Translations under genes and position numbers: made by a program | Assembly: GCA_000733355.1 (NCBI GenBank) | Contig: JNVV01000008.1 | Location: forward strand, 411,244-475,243 | Direction: 5' to 3' | DNA: 64,000 bases | Source: Falciphora oryzae | Lineage: Eukaryota > Ascomycota > Sordariomycetes > Magnaporthales > Magnaporthaceae | Shown here: piece by piece, positions 22,174 through 32,900 of the stretch | Layout of the letters: every line of letters begins with the position of its first letter | Position numbering within the stretch: position 1 is the stretch's first letter | Notes under the pieces: model-generated | The model's input: the letters and a program-made list of their open reading frames with translations, nothing else | Told to the model about the DNA's origin: nothing | Database searches by the model: none

Positions 22174-23556
22174 TCATGAACTATAGCTGGAGACGTAATA
22201 CTATAAATCTTGTTAGCAACTTGTCGTCAACACGACGCGCTTAAACCATAAAAGAAACATGTGATCCCCTTACAGTCAAGACCGAGTCCTCGGCGCCCAT
22301 GTCGTCGGCCTGGGAGACGTAGACATAAAGGATCAGGGCGTGGTCGTCGGCGAAGCAGGCGATGACGCGACTGCCGTCGAGGCGGCCGACGCTGAGGACG
22401 CGGCTGAGGTCCTTGCCGTCGACGCGCACCGTGGCCCACCGGTCCGGACCGGCCTGCTTAAAGCGGGTGCTAGGGTGGTCCTCGATGGGCACCGAGAGCT
22501 GGGCCGGGTCCAGCTCCGGGTTCTCGAGCCCGCGCCAGACCGACTCGACGTCGAGCGAGTCGGTGGCGACGCGCAGGCGCAGCGAGCCGTGCATGTTTGC
22601 GCTCAGCTCGAGCTTTGGGCTGCTGACGGCCGCCGAGAGGCCGTTGGCGGCAGCGGACGCCCCGCCGGCGCCGCCGCTGTTGCTACCGCCGACGGCCGAC
22701 AGCGGGGCTGCGGCGGATGACGACGACGACGAGGCCGTCATGGCCAGCTTGGTGAAGCGGTCGCTGATGGCCTTGAGCTGCATCAGGGGCGGCAGCTGGA
22801 TGTGCACGTCGGGCTCGCGCACCTTGGGCTGCATGATGGTCTCGACCGTGTCCGGGTGCAGGACGCGGACGGGGATGTCCTGGGTGATGACCTTTTCGCG
22901 CTCGCGCTTCATGGTCAGCTCAAGCGACTCCTGCATGAAGGAGGCGTCGTCGGCGGCGAACGGGTCGTCGTTACTACCGCCGCCGCCGCGCCCGTAACCT
23001 CCGCCTCCTCCAAAGCCGCTGGCGCCGCCGCCGCCGCCCTGGTTCGCCACGTTTGTGGTGGTCCGGATAGTCATGGAGAGGAGGGGGATGCCGTTCTTCT
23101 TGGTCAGGCGCAGGTCGGCGTCGGTGCTGTTTATGGCGGACTTGAGCGCGCGCTGCAGGGGGCCGAGGGGCAGCTCGAGGTTGATGGTGTTGCTGGCCTC
23201 GGCGGACTGGATGTTGTAGTTGTCGAAGATGAGGTCCACGGAGATGGTCCTGTCCCCTTGGAATGTTAGCCCCGTCTCAAGGGAGGAAACGGTGGCCGGC
23301 CGGGGAATGGAAGCCACTCACGCCCATACTTGCGACCCCTGGGCCGGGATGACGGTGAAGCGGGCCGTGTCATCGTCGAGGCGCACCCAGGCGATCTTTT
23401 CGAGGGAATTGAGCGCCGCCGTCAGCTCTGAGGAAAGGCCGAGGGGGCTTTCGGTCAGCGTTCACGAGAGGGTACCGCGCAGCAAAGAACCAGAATTCGG
23501 ACGACCTGCGTACTCGAAAAGGTGCGGATGTTCTTCAACTCCGTCTTGAACCGCAT
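22174..23556 (-). CDS. HUS1: Hus1, checkpoint clamp (9-1-1) subunit
   Basis: Four exons on the minus strand: 23556..23514, 23427..23322, 23249..22274 and 22200..22174, total 383 residues. The start MRFKTELKNIRTFSKLT, the following NSLEKIAWVRLDDD, and the ending VLTYYVSSYSS match Hus1. The last exon is only 27 nt (nine codons including the stop) and is needed to give the hydrophobic terminal strand; the acceptor is TTATAG with a GCTAAC branch site. Hus1 forms the PCNA-like 9-1-1 clamp with Rad9 and Rad1, loaded at damaged DNA to activate the ATR-type checkpoint. Two low-complexity inserts interrupt the fold: a glycine-rich segment at 121-141 and a Ser/Ala/Gly segment at 221-256; both probably lie in surface loops. 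The third exon could also be entered through other acceptors, but only the GACAG acceptor at 23250-23251 keeps the frame. Confidence 0.87.
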
Positions 23557-24612
23557 CTTGTGAGCGGCGCTGGGCCCGGCGTCGGTCGGCTGTGGTCTGG
23601 TATCATGGATAAGAGGCGAGGTGCCCCAGGTGCCCTGCCTATCTAAATCTACGTGATGGGGGGGTACAATGGCGACCCCAACGGTTGACGTCGGCGATTG
23701 GAGAAACCCAGCCCAACGCGTCTGATGCTCTCGAACGCGCCCGGCTGGAATTTTCCGGATTGATGCTGCATGCAGCTGATGCTTGGAAAAGGCGGGAGCT
23801 GCGCATTGAGGAATCAAGTGGGATTTCGGCAGAGTTAGCGGGGGTATCTGTGCAGCTGAGCGGGCTCAAGCTCTCAGTGAGGCCCCGCCTCGGCTGTGAC
23901 AACGCCGCACCGCCAGCCAAGAAATCTGAATGCCATCAGTCTACCCAATTTCAACATGAATACATAGGTGAGCAAATACTCCTCGACCCTCAAGTTTGAG
24001 GTAAGATTTTGTCTTGTTAATGACTAGGTAGTTCCCTGACTATCTTGCGAAATTATCCCAAATAATGCCCGTATCATTATCGCCCGGTCGGTGACATTTC
24101 TGCAGAAACGGATGTTGAGAATAGATGATTGCGACGACGGCAAGTTTGTTTGCAACGGGTGGGCGCGGAAACCGTGTTCGCTAACGGGGCCAACGGCTAA
24201 CGCACGGGCCCTTGACACGATCGGAAACGGCAGGATTCTACCATAGAGTCTGAGAGTGCAGCCGAGATAACCTCGGCACAGTCGAAAAAGAAATTCTCGT
24301 CAGCGTCGATTGAAACGGAAAATGATTTGCCCATCCACAAAGGTTGCGCGTGTGTCGTGATATGACTTGTGGTATATCGGGACTACCAAACTAGGAAGTG
24401 TGGCGGGGATGATATTAAATTTACGGGCCCCGGCCATTGCCTGCCCATCCCTGTACTCCGACGAACAGGGATACGTAAAGCAAGATCACAAATGATATGA
24501 GGGAAGGGGAATAGAAACAAAAGTTAAGACGCAAATCAGTTCAGCAGTGGCGAGGAAAGCACAGTCTAGAGAAAGCAAGAACAAGGACGTCTCAAATCCA
24601 TTCTTGGTCCTG
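23557..24612. other. Intergenic, HUS1 promoter side
   Basis: About 1.06 kb between HUS1 (5' end) and the 3' end of the RING gene, both on the minus strand. Open frames in it start with non-ATG codons and show no family resemblance. No RNA gene was recognised. Confidence 0.4.
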
Positions 24613-25536
24613 TCAACAATATGGCGCCGTCGTCATCGGCACCGCGATACCCGTCGTCGGCGGCACAGCTTGGTGTTCCTGCCCCTCCCGCTCCTCCTGC
24701 CCAGTAACAACGGGGGTCGCTTCCCCTGCCACCGCGGCCGTTGCTGCCGCCGCGGCCTCCACCTCTTGGGGCGCCGGCGGGGCCGGCGGCACGCCGACCC
24801 TTGGCTCCTGCTGCAACCACCAGGTGCGGAAGGCGGCGCGCCAGGGGTCGTCCTCGCTCTCGCCGTAGTACGTGGACGGCTGCACGGCCGCGATGCGCCT
24901 GCCGCGGCGCGACCTCGACAGCGCCAGCTTCAGCGCCGCCGCCGCCAGCCGGATGGGGAGTGGCGGGCTGGTGCGGAGGGCCGCGCAGAAGCCGCACTGG
25001 CCCGAGAGCTTGCGGCCGTGCCAGCGCCACTTCTCCGACGATGACGGCGTACCGGCCGCCACCGCCGCCGCCGACCGGGGCATCAGGTAGTGGTGGTACG
25101 GGGAGCGCGAGGACAGCAGCGAGGAGGAGGCGGAGGAGCTCGGCAGGAGCTTGGGGGCCGTCGCCCGTATCAGCGCGGTGTTCGAGGCGAAGCGGTTCGG
25201 GGGCGGCTCGAGCACGGGCAGGACGGGGTGGCGGCAGCTGTGGGCCATGGGGAGGCGGCAGATGGGGCAGGTCGGGTGGTCGGTTATGGCGAGCCAGGTC
25301 TTGATGCAGCCGGAGCCGAAGGCGTGGCCGCACGGGAGCGAGGCCCACGTTTCCGTGATGCCGTCGGCGGTGGGCTCGCCCACGGATTCCTGGCAGATCG
25401 GGCAGGCCGAGGAGCAGGGGTCGTCCGGCGGCGGCTTCTCGGCATCTTCGGCGGCGGCCTCTTTTGTTGATGTTTGGGCTTTGGATTTGCTGTCGAGGAT
25501 TCCTCGTGTTGACCTTCTTATCGCGATCCTCATCAT
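24613..25536 (-). CDS. RING-type zinc finger protein with an atypical ligand set
   Basis: A single exon of 307 residues beginning MMRIAIRR (a second Met follows directly). The RING lies early: C45 and C48 (CPIC), C69 and H71 (CGH), C77, and C90 and C93 (CPIC). The fifth zinc ligand, normally Cys or His at the position of residue 74, is Gly here (HAFGSGC). After the RING the protein has Ala/Ser-rich linkers, a patch of basic residues near 205-225, a conserved-looking YYGESEDDPWRAAFRTWW stretch near 235, and an Ala-rich tail. RING proteins usually act as E3 ubiquitin ligases; without ligand five the second zinc site may be weak, so ligase activity is not assured. Fungal RING proteins with the same CGH-x-FG spacing exist in my memory, so this may be a family trait and not a lesion. 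No transmembrane helix is seen. Confidence 0.72.
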   Translation of the reverse strand: MMRIAIRRSTRGILDSKSKAQTSTKEAAAEDAEKPPPDDPCSSACPICQESVGEPTADGITETWASLPCGHAFGSGCIKTWLAITDHPTCPICRLPMAHSCRHPVLPVLEPPPNRFASNTALIRATAPKLLPSSSASSSLLSSRSPYHHYLMPRSAAAVAAGTPSSSEKWRWHGRKLSGQCGFCAALRTSPPLPIRLAAAALKLALSRSRRGRRIAAVQPSTYYGESEDDPWRAAFRTWWLQQEPRVGVPPAPPAPQEVEAAAAATAAVAGEATPVVTGQEEREGQEHQAVPPTTGIAVPMTTAPYC

Positions 25537-26854
25537 GGATGTGGCCTATCGCCTGTTCCGCAGCTATCGCTGTCTTGCCGCCAGAGGTCGGAAGCTGAGG
25601 CGCGGGGTATGTGGTCGGGGCGGGAAAAGAGGTAGAGATAATATGGTGGTGCAGGTCGCGTGGGACGACGAAGGATGCGTCCGTATTTGTTTGTTGGGTC
25701 AGGTGGTGGTGTTCATGTGCATGTGTTATAATGATGGGGGAGAAGGGTGGAAGGCTGGATCTGGAAGGTGGGCGAAGCGACCGGAGCGCAGGCAGCTGTC
25801 ATGGTTTCCGATAGGACTAGGAGCTAGGGGGAGGGGGAGGGAGAGACAACAAAAAAGGGCGTGTTCCAGCTAGAGCAGGCCGGTCAAGTCCAACGGGTGG
25901 CGGGCGACGCACCCAACTCGGGCTAGTCGGCGCGCTTTGATTTCAGCTCAGCCTTGCCTAAGGTTTGCGCCCAACACCCTGCATCTTGGTCTAGCTGCTT
26001 TGCTAGCTCTTGGCATCGGTAGGACTCTAGCTCCTGGATCAGATCTCCCCAAACCTGCGTGCCCCTTGGCAAAAGCCGCGTTGCTGTGGCAGAAAACGTC
26101 AACGCCCTGCCTCTCTCCAAGCGTTCGGTCGGCGGCTGCGCCGTTGTGCAACGCTCGGGTGTCTTAGGAGCGAGCTAGTCCTGTGCGTGAGGCCTTTACT
26201 CGCATCGAAAAAGGGCCCCGTGGCCTTGGCCCTCAAAACAAGCACGTGCATGCACAGGCTGGCAACCTCACCGCTAGATAATTCCACGCCTTTGTCCAGG
26301 ACCGAGAGACTGAAGAAGCTCCGGCCGTGAGCCACGTTGCCCCCTCTTGAGACGATGCCACCATCAAGGCGGCCCGCTGGCTCCATCTCGGCCTGATCCT
26401 TTCCTCGCAACCGCGACAAACCAGCCACGATATTGCCCCAGCCCTGCCGCACCGAGTTCCTGCCTTTTGTTTTTGTCCTCGGTCTGGTCCTTTCGCTGCC
26501 ATACATAAAGGTCGTATATGCGCCTGCAGCGATATGTTGACGTTGACATGATTCACCCACGGGCCCAGGCCCGAGTTGCTGCCGAACTTTGCCATTCGAA
26601 CAACGCCACGTGCATCCGGCCTCGTCGTGAGGCTGTTCCCACTCTCGATCTCCGGAGGCGCTTTCTCTCAAGGCTCCGGGAAAGAATCGGGGTGGCGTCG
26701 GAGCTATTGAATTGATCGGGCCCTCCGGTCGCCTTGCGATCGCCCGACGTGTGATCCCAGCGGTGACTGCTGGCTCCATGTTCCTGGCGACCTCGTGGCG
26801 AAGCGGTCAAGAGTGTGTGGAGGAGTGCAATTGATTAATGGTCGAGGCCAACGC
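25537..26854. other. Intergenic, no gene seen
   Basis: A 1.3-kb interval containing the promoter of the RING gene and the 3' region of the small membrane protein gene. Several open stretches on both strands lack ATG context, motifs or splice logic. Confidence 0.4.
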
Positions 26855-27539
26855 CTACCGACCGCTGCTATCGCTGCTGCTATCGTCTATGAATCCTTGC
26901 TCGAGACTGTCATTTAGGAGTCGCCGTTAGTCCAAGACCTAGCATCTGGCGCACGTCGACTTCACCACCTTGCTCGTTTCGGGGGTCACTGGGTGGCACG
27001 GGGAGGCACAACGCACTCTCGACTTAGTCTCGTCGTCGGGTCGGGCCGGTTGCTCCGGCTTGCCAGCTCCGTTCTCCGACCTGTATCGTCGAGTACATTG
27101 TTCAGCTCCTCGCCGTCTTCCGAGTCAAATCCGGCGTCGGAGCCGTCGTCCGCCAGGTCGCCCACGGCGACGTGATCGCGGTCCCTCCGCCAGCTGGACG
27201 GGCTGAGGTACTGAGCTATGCGGCCCTGGAGACGCTGGCGCAGCGACGACGTCCGGTCTGTTATTGAGTCCAACGGGATGTAGTGGCTATAGCGGCTCTG
27301 GTATCGCTGCCAGAGCGGAACGAGGACGAAGGATAGCAGGATGTAGATGATCAATGCGATGACGGCCGGCACGATCAGGGCCTAGAGGCGAGGTTTCCCT
27401 ACAGCGTCAGAGAGAGCGCAAATCACGGACGTTCCGGATCCGTGACCAAGCGGAGGTCGAAAGGGATGTGAGTGTTATTGCGCTCTGCTATCGGGTGCGC
27501 ACTCTAGCGTACCTTGATCACTGAGATGGTGGCCCCCAT
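26855..27539 (-). CDS. Conserved small fungal membrane protein (one helix), three exons
   Basis: Exons 27539..27513, 27381..27017 and 26906..26855 give 147 residues. Exon 1 encodes just nine residues (MGATISVIK) before a GTACGC donor; a CTCTAG acceptor continues as ALIVPAVIALIIYILLSF, one membrane helix at about 10-31, followed by WQRYQSRYSHYIPLD and a cytosolic Arg/Ser-rich and then acidic region. Exon 3 is entered after GTGCGT...GACTAACGG...GACAG and ends RLSRDLEQGFIDDSSSDSSGR. I recall uncharacterised fungal proteins with the same order (helix, SxYxPLDS, SLRQR, acidic EDGEE, RLSRDLE, acidic end); function unknown. MG-x-x-x-S at the start fits an N-myristoylation signal but may be chance. 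The first and last exons are too short to find as open frames, so automated models may miss them. Confidence 0.75.
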
Positions 27540-29930
27540 TTTTTTTTTTTTCCGAGGTCGTGGCTGTCGTGAAATGACGGCTGGTGCTATCGTCGCGTTG
27601 CTGCTACGCGAACTGAAGCTGGAGGCATCTGGCCTGGCTGGTCCACTATCGCCTACGACGGTGGTATGGAGATGGAGCAGGCTATCGAGGTCCCGGTCAA
27701 TACCGCCAGGCACGTAAGATGCGTTGGGCGACACGTTGTGCCCAGGCGGACCGCGATTACGAAGGCGGCATTTGGCATGGGGGAGTTGCGCGCGCCGGAG
27801 AGGCCAGCAGATCGGTTCGGTCGGATAATTATTGCAACAGACGGCTTAGAGGCGCTTCGACCTCTGCACGTTCCCAACTAAAAACCCGCAGTCCGTATAA
27901 ACTGCACAACTGGGTTAGTTAGAACACCCAAACCTTACAGTGGTATCTCTCAAGTTTTTTTTTTTTTTTTTTTTTTTAATACAGGGAATAGGAAAGGAGC
28001 CCTACAGGATAAGTTCGGGTAATGGGGTTCCAATTAGAACGGAACGCCCGGCCGCGGCCCGTCAGCCCATCAGCCGAAGAGGTTCAACTGCCAAGGTTTT
28101 GACTTTGGTGGAGCGACACCCTGTGCCAGCTGGCAATCAGGTGACTCTGGGGACAATGCGAAGAACAACGAAATGCATGCGATAGAGACAGGGGACCAAC
28201 CACCACCCATAGGGCAGGTGATGATGGCTTTTAGGGAGACCGCGTTTGTTTGAGTAGTAGCCGAACGGAAATCATACTCTAATTTTATTTTTTTGTTTTA
28301 TCATGAAGCCGGCACGGCATAGTTTGTTTGCCACCCTCGATGAGTGTTTGCTGCCGTGCAGACGTGGGAAACTAATTTCACAAACGCGGGTCTTGGGTAT
28401 GGAAGAGTTGCATTGCCCCTGTGCTGGCGTCGTATGTCGGGGAATTTGATGGTGCGTTCCATCAGGGTCAGACGGGAATGTCTGTGTCCCCATTCATGAT
28501 GCCTCCTCTCCTGTGATCCAAACTACTACATCGAAGCGGATGGAAGCTGTCCCCAGCCACTGGGCGAAAACCCCCATCGCGTCCACAGTACCAAAATCTC
28601 GAATGTTTTGGGACTCCGACAGTGTTTGTTGTTTGTGCAAGCCCATCTCCCAAGACACCAACTGATATTACGCTGGAACCGGCATGGCGACTTGTAATTT
28701 TGTGACCCGTCCGCGTCTCCACGATCTCCAGGGAGGGGTCTGGGGGAAGGGGGCTCGCGGCGGCCCGTGGTCCGGACGCCTACCGCTAGCGAGCACAGTC
28801 CATCCACAATTTGATCGTGCAGCCAGAAACAGGCCGCACGGTCCAGGCTGCACGCACCGTGACGACGGCCCTCTTGCTCTCTCTCTGTGACCCCTGATGT
28901 GTCAAGTGTGGTTTAGGGCCCTGGGCTAAGCCGGTTTCAGAAGAACAAGCCAACCATTTGGCTTCCATGCGGCCACTTTGCGCAATTGCCGGGGAGAGGC
29001 TCCTCTCTCTCCAGCGCGACTCCAGAAGCCAGGGCCAGTAGACGAAGCCCAAGCCGGCATAGGGAGGGCATCGCGGATTTCGGGGTCCCTGTCGCATTTT
29101 TTATTTTCATTTTATTATTTCCTACCCTCCATCCCCTCCCGCCCCCTTTTTTTCTTTCCTTTTGCCGCAACGTGCAAGCGAAACAACGGCGATTTTGATC
29201 GTCTTCCAAAGCCGGCATCCGGCTCGATTTCGCAGGCTCGAGCTGGCTGCATCCGGGGGCCGCCTTTCGATCCGGGTTGGCGCTGAATAAAATCGAGGCC
29301 GTGGTGCTTGGGTTCCATAGATTCGGTGGTGCAGTCTGGTTGGCTGGCGGGCGGCGAGAAAGCCCACACCAGACAGCGACACGCACCTTCTTGATCAAGC
29401 AATTGGGTTGACCCCCTGTCTCCCGACTCGCTCACACAAACGGCCTTTTTGACTCGTTTCTGCTGGCCCGCCCCCTCGCTCGCTCTCCCACGGCGCCTAC
29501 CAACGCCAGACGCGCACCGCGAGCGGCAGCATTGAGTCCCCCTCTCGACAGCGTGCGTCCCCTTGGTGCTTTGCGTTGCTTTGCCCTGATGCATCGGTCC
29601 GAAGAGTCTCTAAACAGGCCCGGTTTATGCAGAACAGCCTGCTCTAGCTCCACAGTCCTGCGAACCCTCCACACGCATTTTCGCTAGCAGCGAGCGAGCG
29701 CAGACGAGGCCGGCCAGATGACATGATGCCATCAGCCCTGCTCCTGAGACACACATCCCACTGATCCTCCCCCGCCGATCCCTGCCACGCCTCTGTCCGC
29801 GCCGGCTGCACGCTTCCATTCCGCAGAAGCGACAGCGAGCGCCCCCAAACTCTGGCCGCGCCGCCCGCCGAGGCCTTCGCCCCCGGCTGTTTCAACTCCA
29901 TCCCGGTAAATCGATCGCCTCGACGCCACC
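27540..29930. other. Long upstream region of the formin gene
   Basis: Nearly 2.4 kb without a recognisable gene, between the 5' ends of the small membrane protein gene and the formin gene. It includes T runs at 27539-27551 and 27955-27977, a lower-GC part (about 27850-28520) and a CT-rich part nearer the formin start, suggesting a long leader or a complex promoter. No tRNA-like box pairs were seen. Confidence 0.4.
27955..27977. repeat. T23 homopolymer
   Basis: An uninterrupted run of 23 T, the longest homopolymer in the window, in the intergenic region upstream of the formin gene. Confidence 0.9.
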
Positions 29931-32900
29931 ATGTCTTCAGCCGACAAGAATTCGCGCCAGTCCTCGGGCGGCAAGTCCTTCTTCTCCCGCAGTCGCCACA
30001 GGGACAAGCGGAACACCAGCGACGACAGCAGCAGCGGCCGCTACCTGGGCGGCGGCGGAGAGTACGAGCCCAGCGTCGCCTCCTCGCGCCACCACCGCGA
30101 CTCGTCCGTAGTCTCCATCGACTCGCCCGACTCGCCGAGCCTCGGTCTGAATCAGATGGCCGGTGTTATCACCACCATCCCCTACGATAACGTCCAGCCC
30201 GGCGACCGTCGCTCTCCTATTCCCCCCGAGTATCAGCAAAAGGGCGACCAGGTGCCCGCGCGCCGGGACCCTTTGCCGCACCAGCTCAACAAGGCCGGCG
30301 TCGACTACCACCAATATCCGACATTTGAGCCCTCCCCAAGCATCATGCAGTATTCGACTCCTTCGCTGCAGCCGGGAGCGCGGGTCGTTCCCGGCTCCAA
30401 CGTCACTATGGCCTCTACCGGCCGCCAGACCCAATATCAGCAATGGGGTCCCGCACGCGACAGCGGATTCACAACCGGCTCTCACAATTCCAGATATAAC
30501 TCGTACACCTCTGGAGGAAGAAGCTCGGCCGACCAGTCTAGCCTCTACTCGCAAGGTAAGAGCGAGATACATGACCCCTCACGTCTCAACGCCCCGCAAG
30601 TTTCGCGGGGCATCGTGCCTCCTGGATTCATGATTATGCCCGGCTCCTTCAGTCACTGATCAAGTGAACACTTCTTCAATACAGCGTTGCCAAGCGCATC
30701 TTCTCAGAGCTCCTATCCGCTTGCCTCCCCCCGAGAGTCCCACCGCCTCACCAAATTTCCCGGCGGATCGCCGCAGGTCGCTCAGAACGGGCATGAGGAC
30801 TTCAAGCTATTGAGGCCAGACGATGACAACATCATTGAGCAGATGTTCCTCGCCCTCATGCAGAAGCGTGGGTGGCACAACCTACCGGATCAGGCACGCC
30901 GCCAGATGGTAGCCTATCCGCCAGACAAAAAATGGACCCTGATTTACCAGGACCGCCTGGCTGAGTGGCAGGGCGAGCAGCGGAGGCGGACCACCGCGCG
31001 CCCCGGCCAGTATCAGAACTTTGACGTCACGACGTTCTCGGACGAGGAAGGATCACCGGAATGGTATGTGAGGAAGGTCATGGACAACAGCCTGGACAGC
31101 AAAGGCCTCGGCAGCCTCGAGGTCAACCTGAGGACACAGCAGATCGGCTGGGTCAAGCGATTCATCGAATGTCAGGGGCAGGTGGCCTTGACCAACGTCC
31201 TCATGAAGATCAACCGCAAGGCTGCTGTTGGCCCCGCCGTTCCCGAGAGCGCCACCAAGGGCGACAAGAACCTCGACCGCGAGTATGATATCGTCAAGTG
31301 TCTCAAGGCCCTGATGAACAATAAGTTCGGCGCCGACGATGCGCTCGCTCACCAGAATGTCATCATTGCCCTGGCCGGCTCCCTGATCTCGCCGCGCCTG
31401 AACACACGGAAACTCGTGAGCGAGGTCTTGACGTTCCTGTGCCACTGGGCCGAGGGCCAGGGACACCTCAAGGTCATCCAGGCCATGGATGCCGTCAAGA
31501 GTCAACAGGGAGAGAATGGCCGATTCGACGCATGGATGCGGCTCGTCGAGGTCACAGTCGACGGCCGCGGAAAGATGGGCAGTCTCGTCGGCGCGAGCGA
31601 CGAAGTCAGGAGCGGCGGCATTGGCATGGAGAACCTGCTTATGGAGTACGCCGTCGCGACCCTCATCCTCGTGAACATGTTGATCGATGCCCCTGAGAAG
31701 GATCTCCAGCTCCGGGTGCACATCCGGGCGCAGTTCACAGCATGCGGGCTCAAGCGCATTCTCACCAAGATGGAGGCCTTCCAGTATGACCTCATCGACA
31801 AGCAGATCGAGCACTTCCAGAACAATGAGGCTATCGACTTTGAGGATATGCTCGATCGGGAGAACAGCAGCATGAAGGACAGCATGGAGGGCGAGGTTAA
31901 GGACCTGAGCGACCCCGTGCAGATTGCGGACTACATCCAGACCAGGATCCAGGGGACCAAGACCCACGACTACTTCGTCTCGGCCCTGCAACACCTGCTG
32001 GTGATCCGGCAAGCGGACGGCGAGGAGCGCCTCCGTATGTTCCAGCTGGTAGACTCCATGCTCAGCTACGTGGCCATGGACCGGAGGCTGCCGGACATGG
32101 ACTTGAAGCAGAGCCTGAACTTCACGGTTCAGAGCCTGCTAGATAAGCTCCACACGGATTCGGAGGCTCGCCAGGCCCAGGACGAGTCTCTCGAGGCCCG
32201 GCAGATAGCAGATGCCGCCATGGCCGAGAGAGACGAGATGAAGGCCCGGCTCGAGCTCGGCGCCGACGGCCTGGTGGCCAAGCTCCAGAAGCAGCTCGAC
32301 GAGCAGGCCAGGTTCATCGAGGCGCAGAAGCGGCAGGCGGACAGCCTCAAGTCGGAGCTGGATAGCTTGCAGACCATCCGTGCCAAGGAGGCCCAGAGAT
32401 ACGAGCTGGAGACTCGCGAGCTGTATCTCATGCTCAGGGACGCGCAAGATGTGGCCTCATCGAATGCCATCAAGAGTGGGAAGATGGGCGAGGAAGACCC
32501 GGCACAGGCACAGGGCATTCTGGACCGCGACCGGCTCATGGAGCGTCTGCAGATGCAGCTCGAGCGCCAGAAGACACAGTACAAGCTCGAAGGGAGGGTA
32601 TGGGGTGAGGCCGCTGGCCCTTCGGACAAGCTACGGGCACTCAGAGAGGAGATGGACGGTGTTGGAGCCGGCAGCGAGGGTAGTCTGACTGCTATGGCTA
32701 ATATTCCCGCAGGGGGGAGAGACCTCACCAATAGCATGCTGGGCAGCGTCAAGCGCAATACTAAGGCTTCGCGCAAACCGGTCAACTCCCGGGGCGAGCC
32801 GATTGCGGGTGGAGACGAAATCCTGGAAGAGGACGAGGACGAGGACGAGGAGGGCGTCGTGTACGAGAAGCCGCGCGTTGTCGAGATCAGGAGGCCAGTG

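Noticed and set aside
23685..23999. Plus-strand 104-codon open frame near the HUS1 5' end
   Set aside because: It begins with TTG, not ATG, has no family resemblance and overlaps the HUS1 upstream region.
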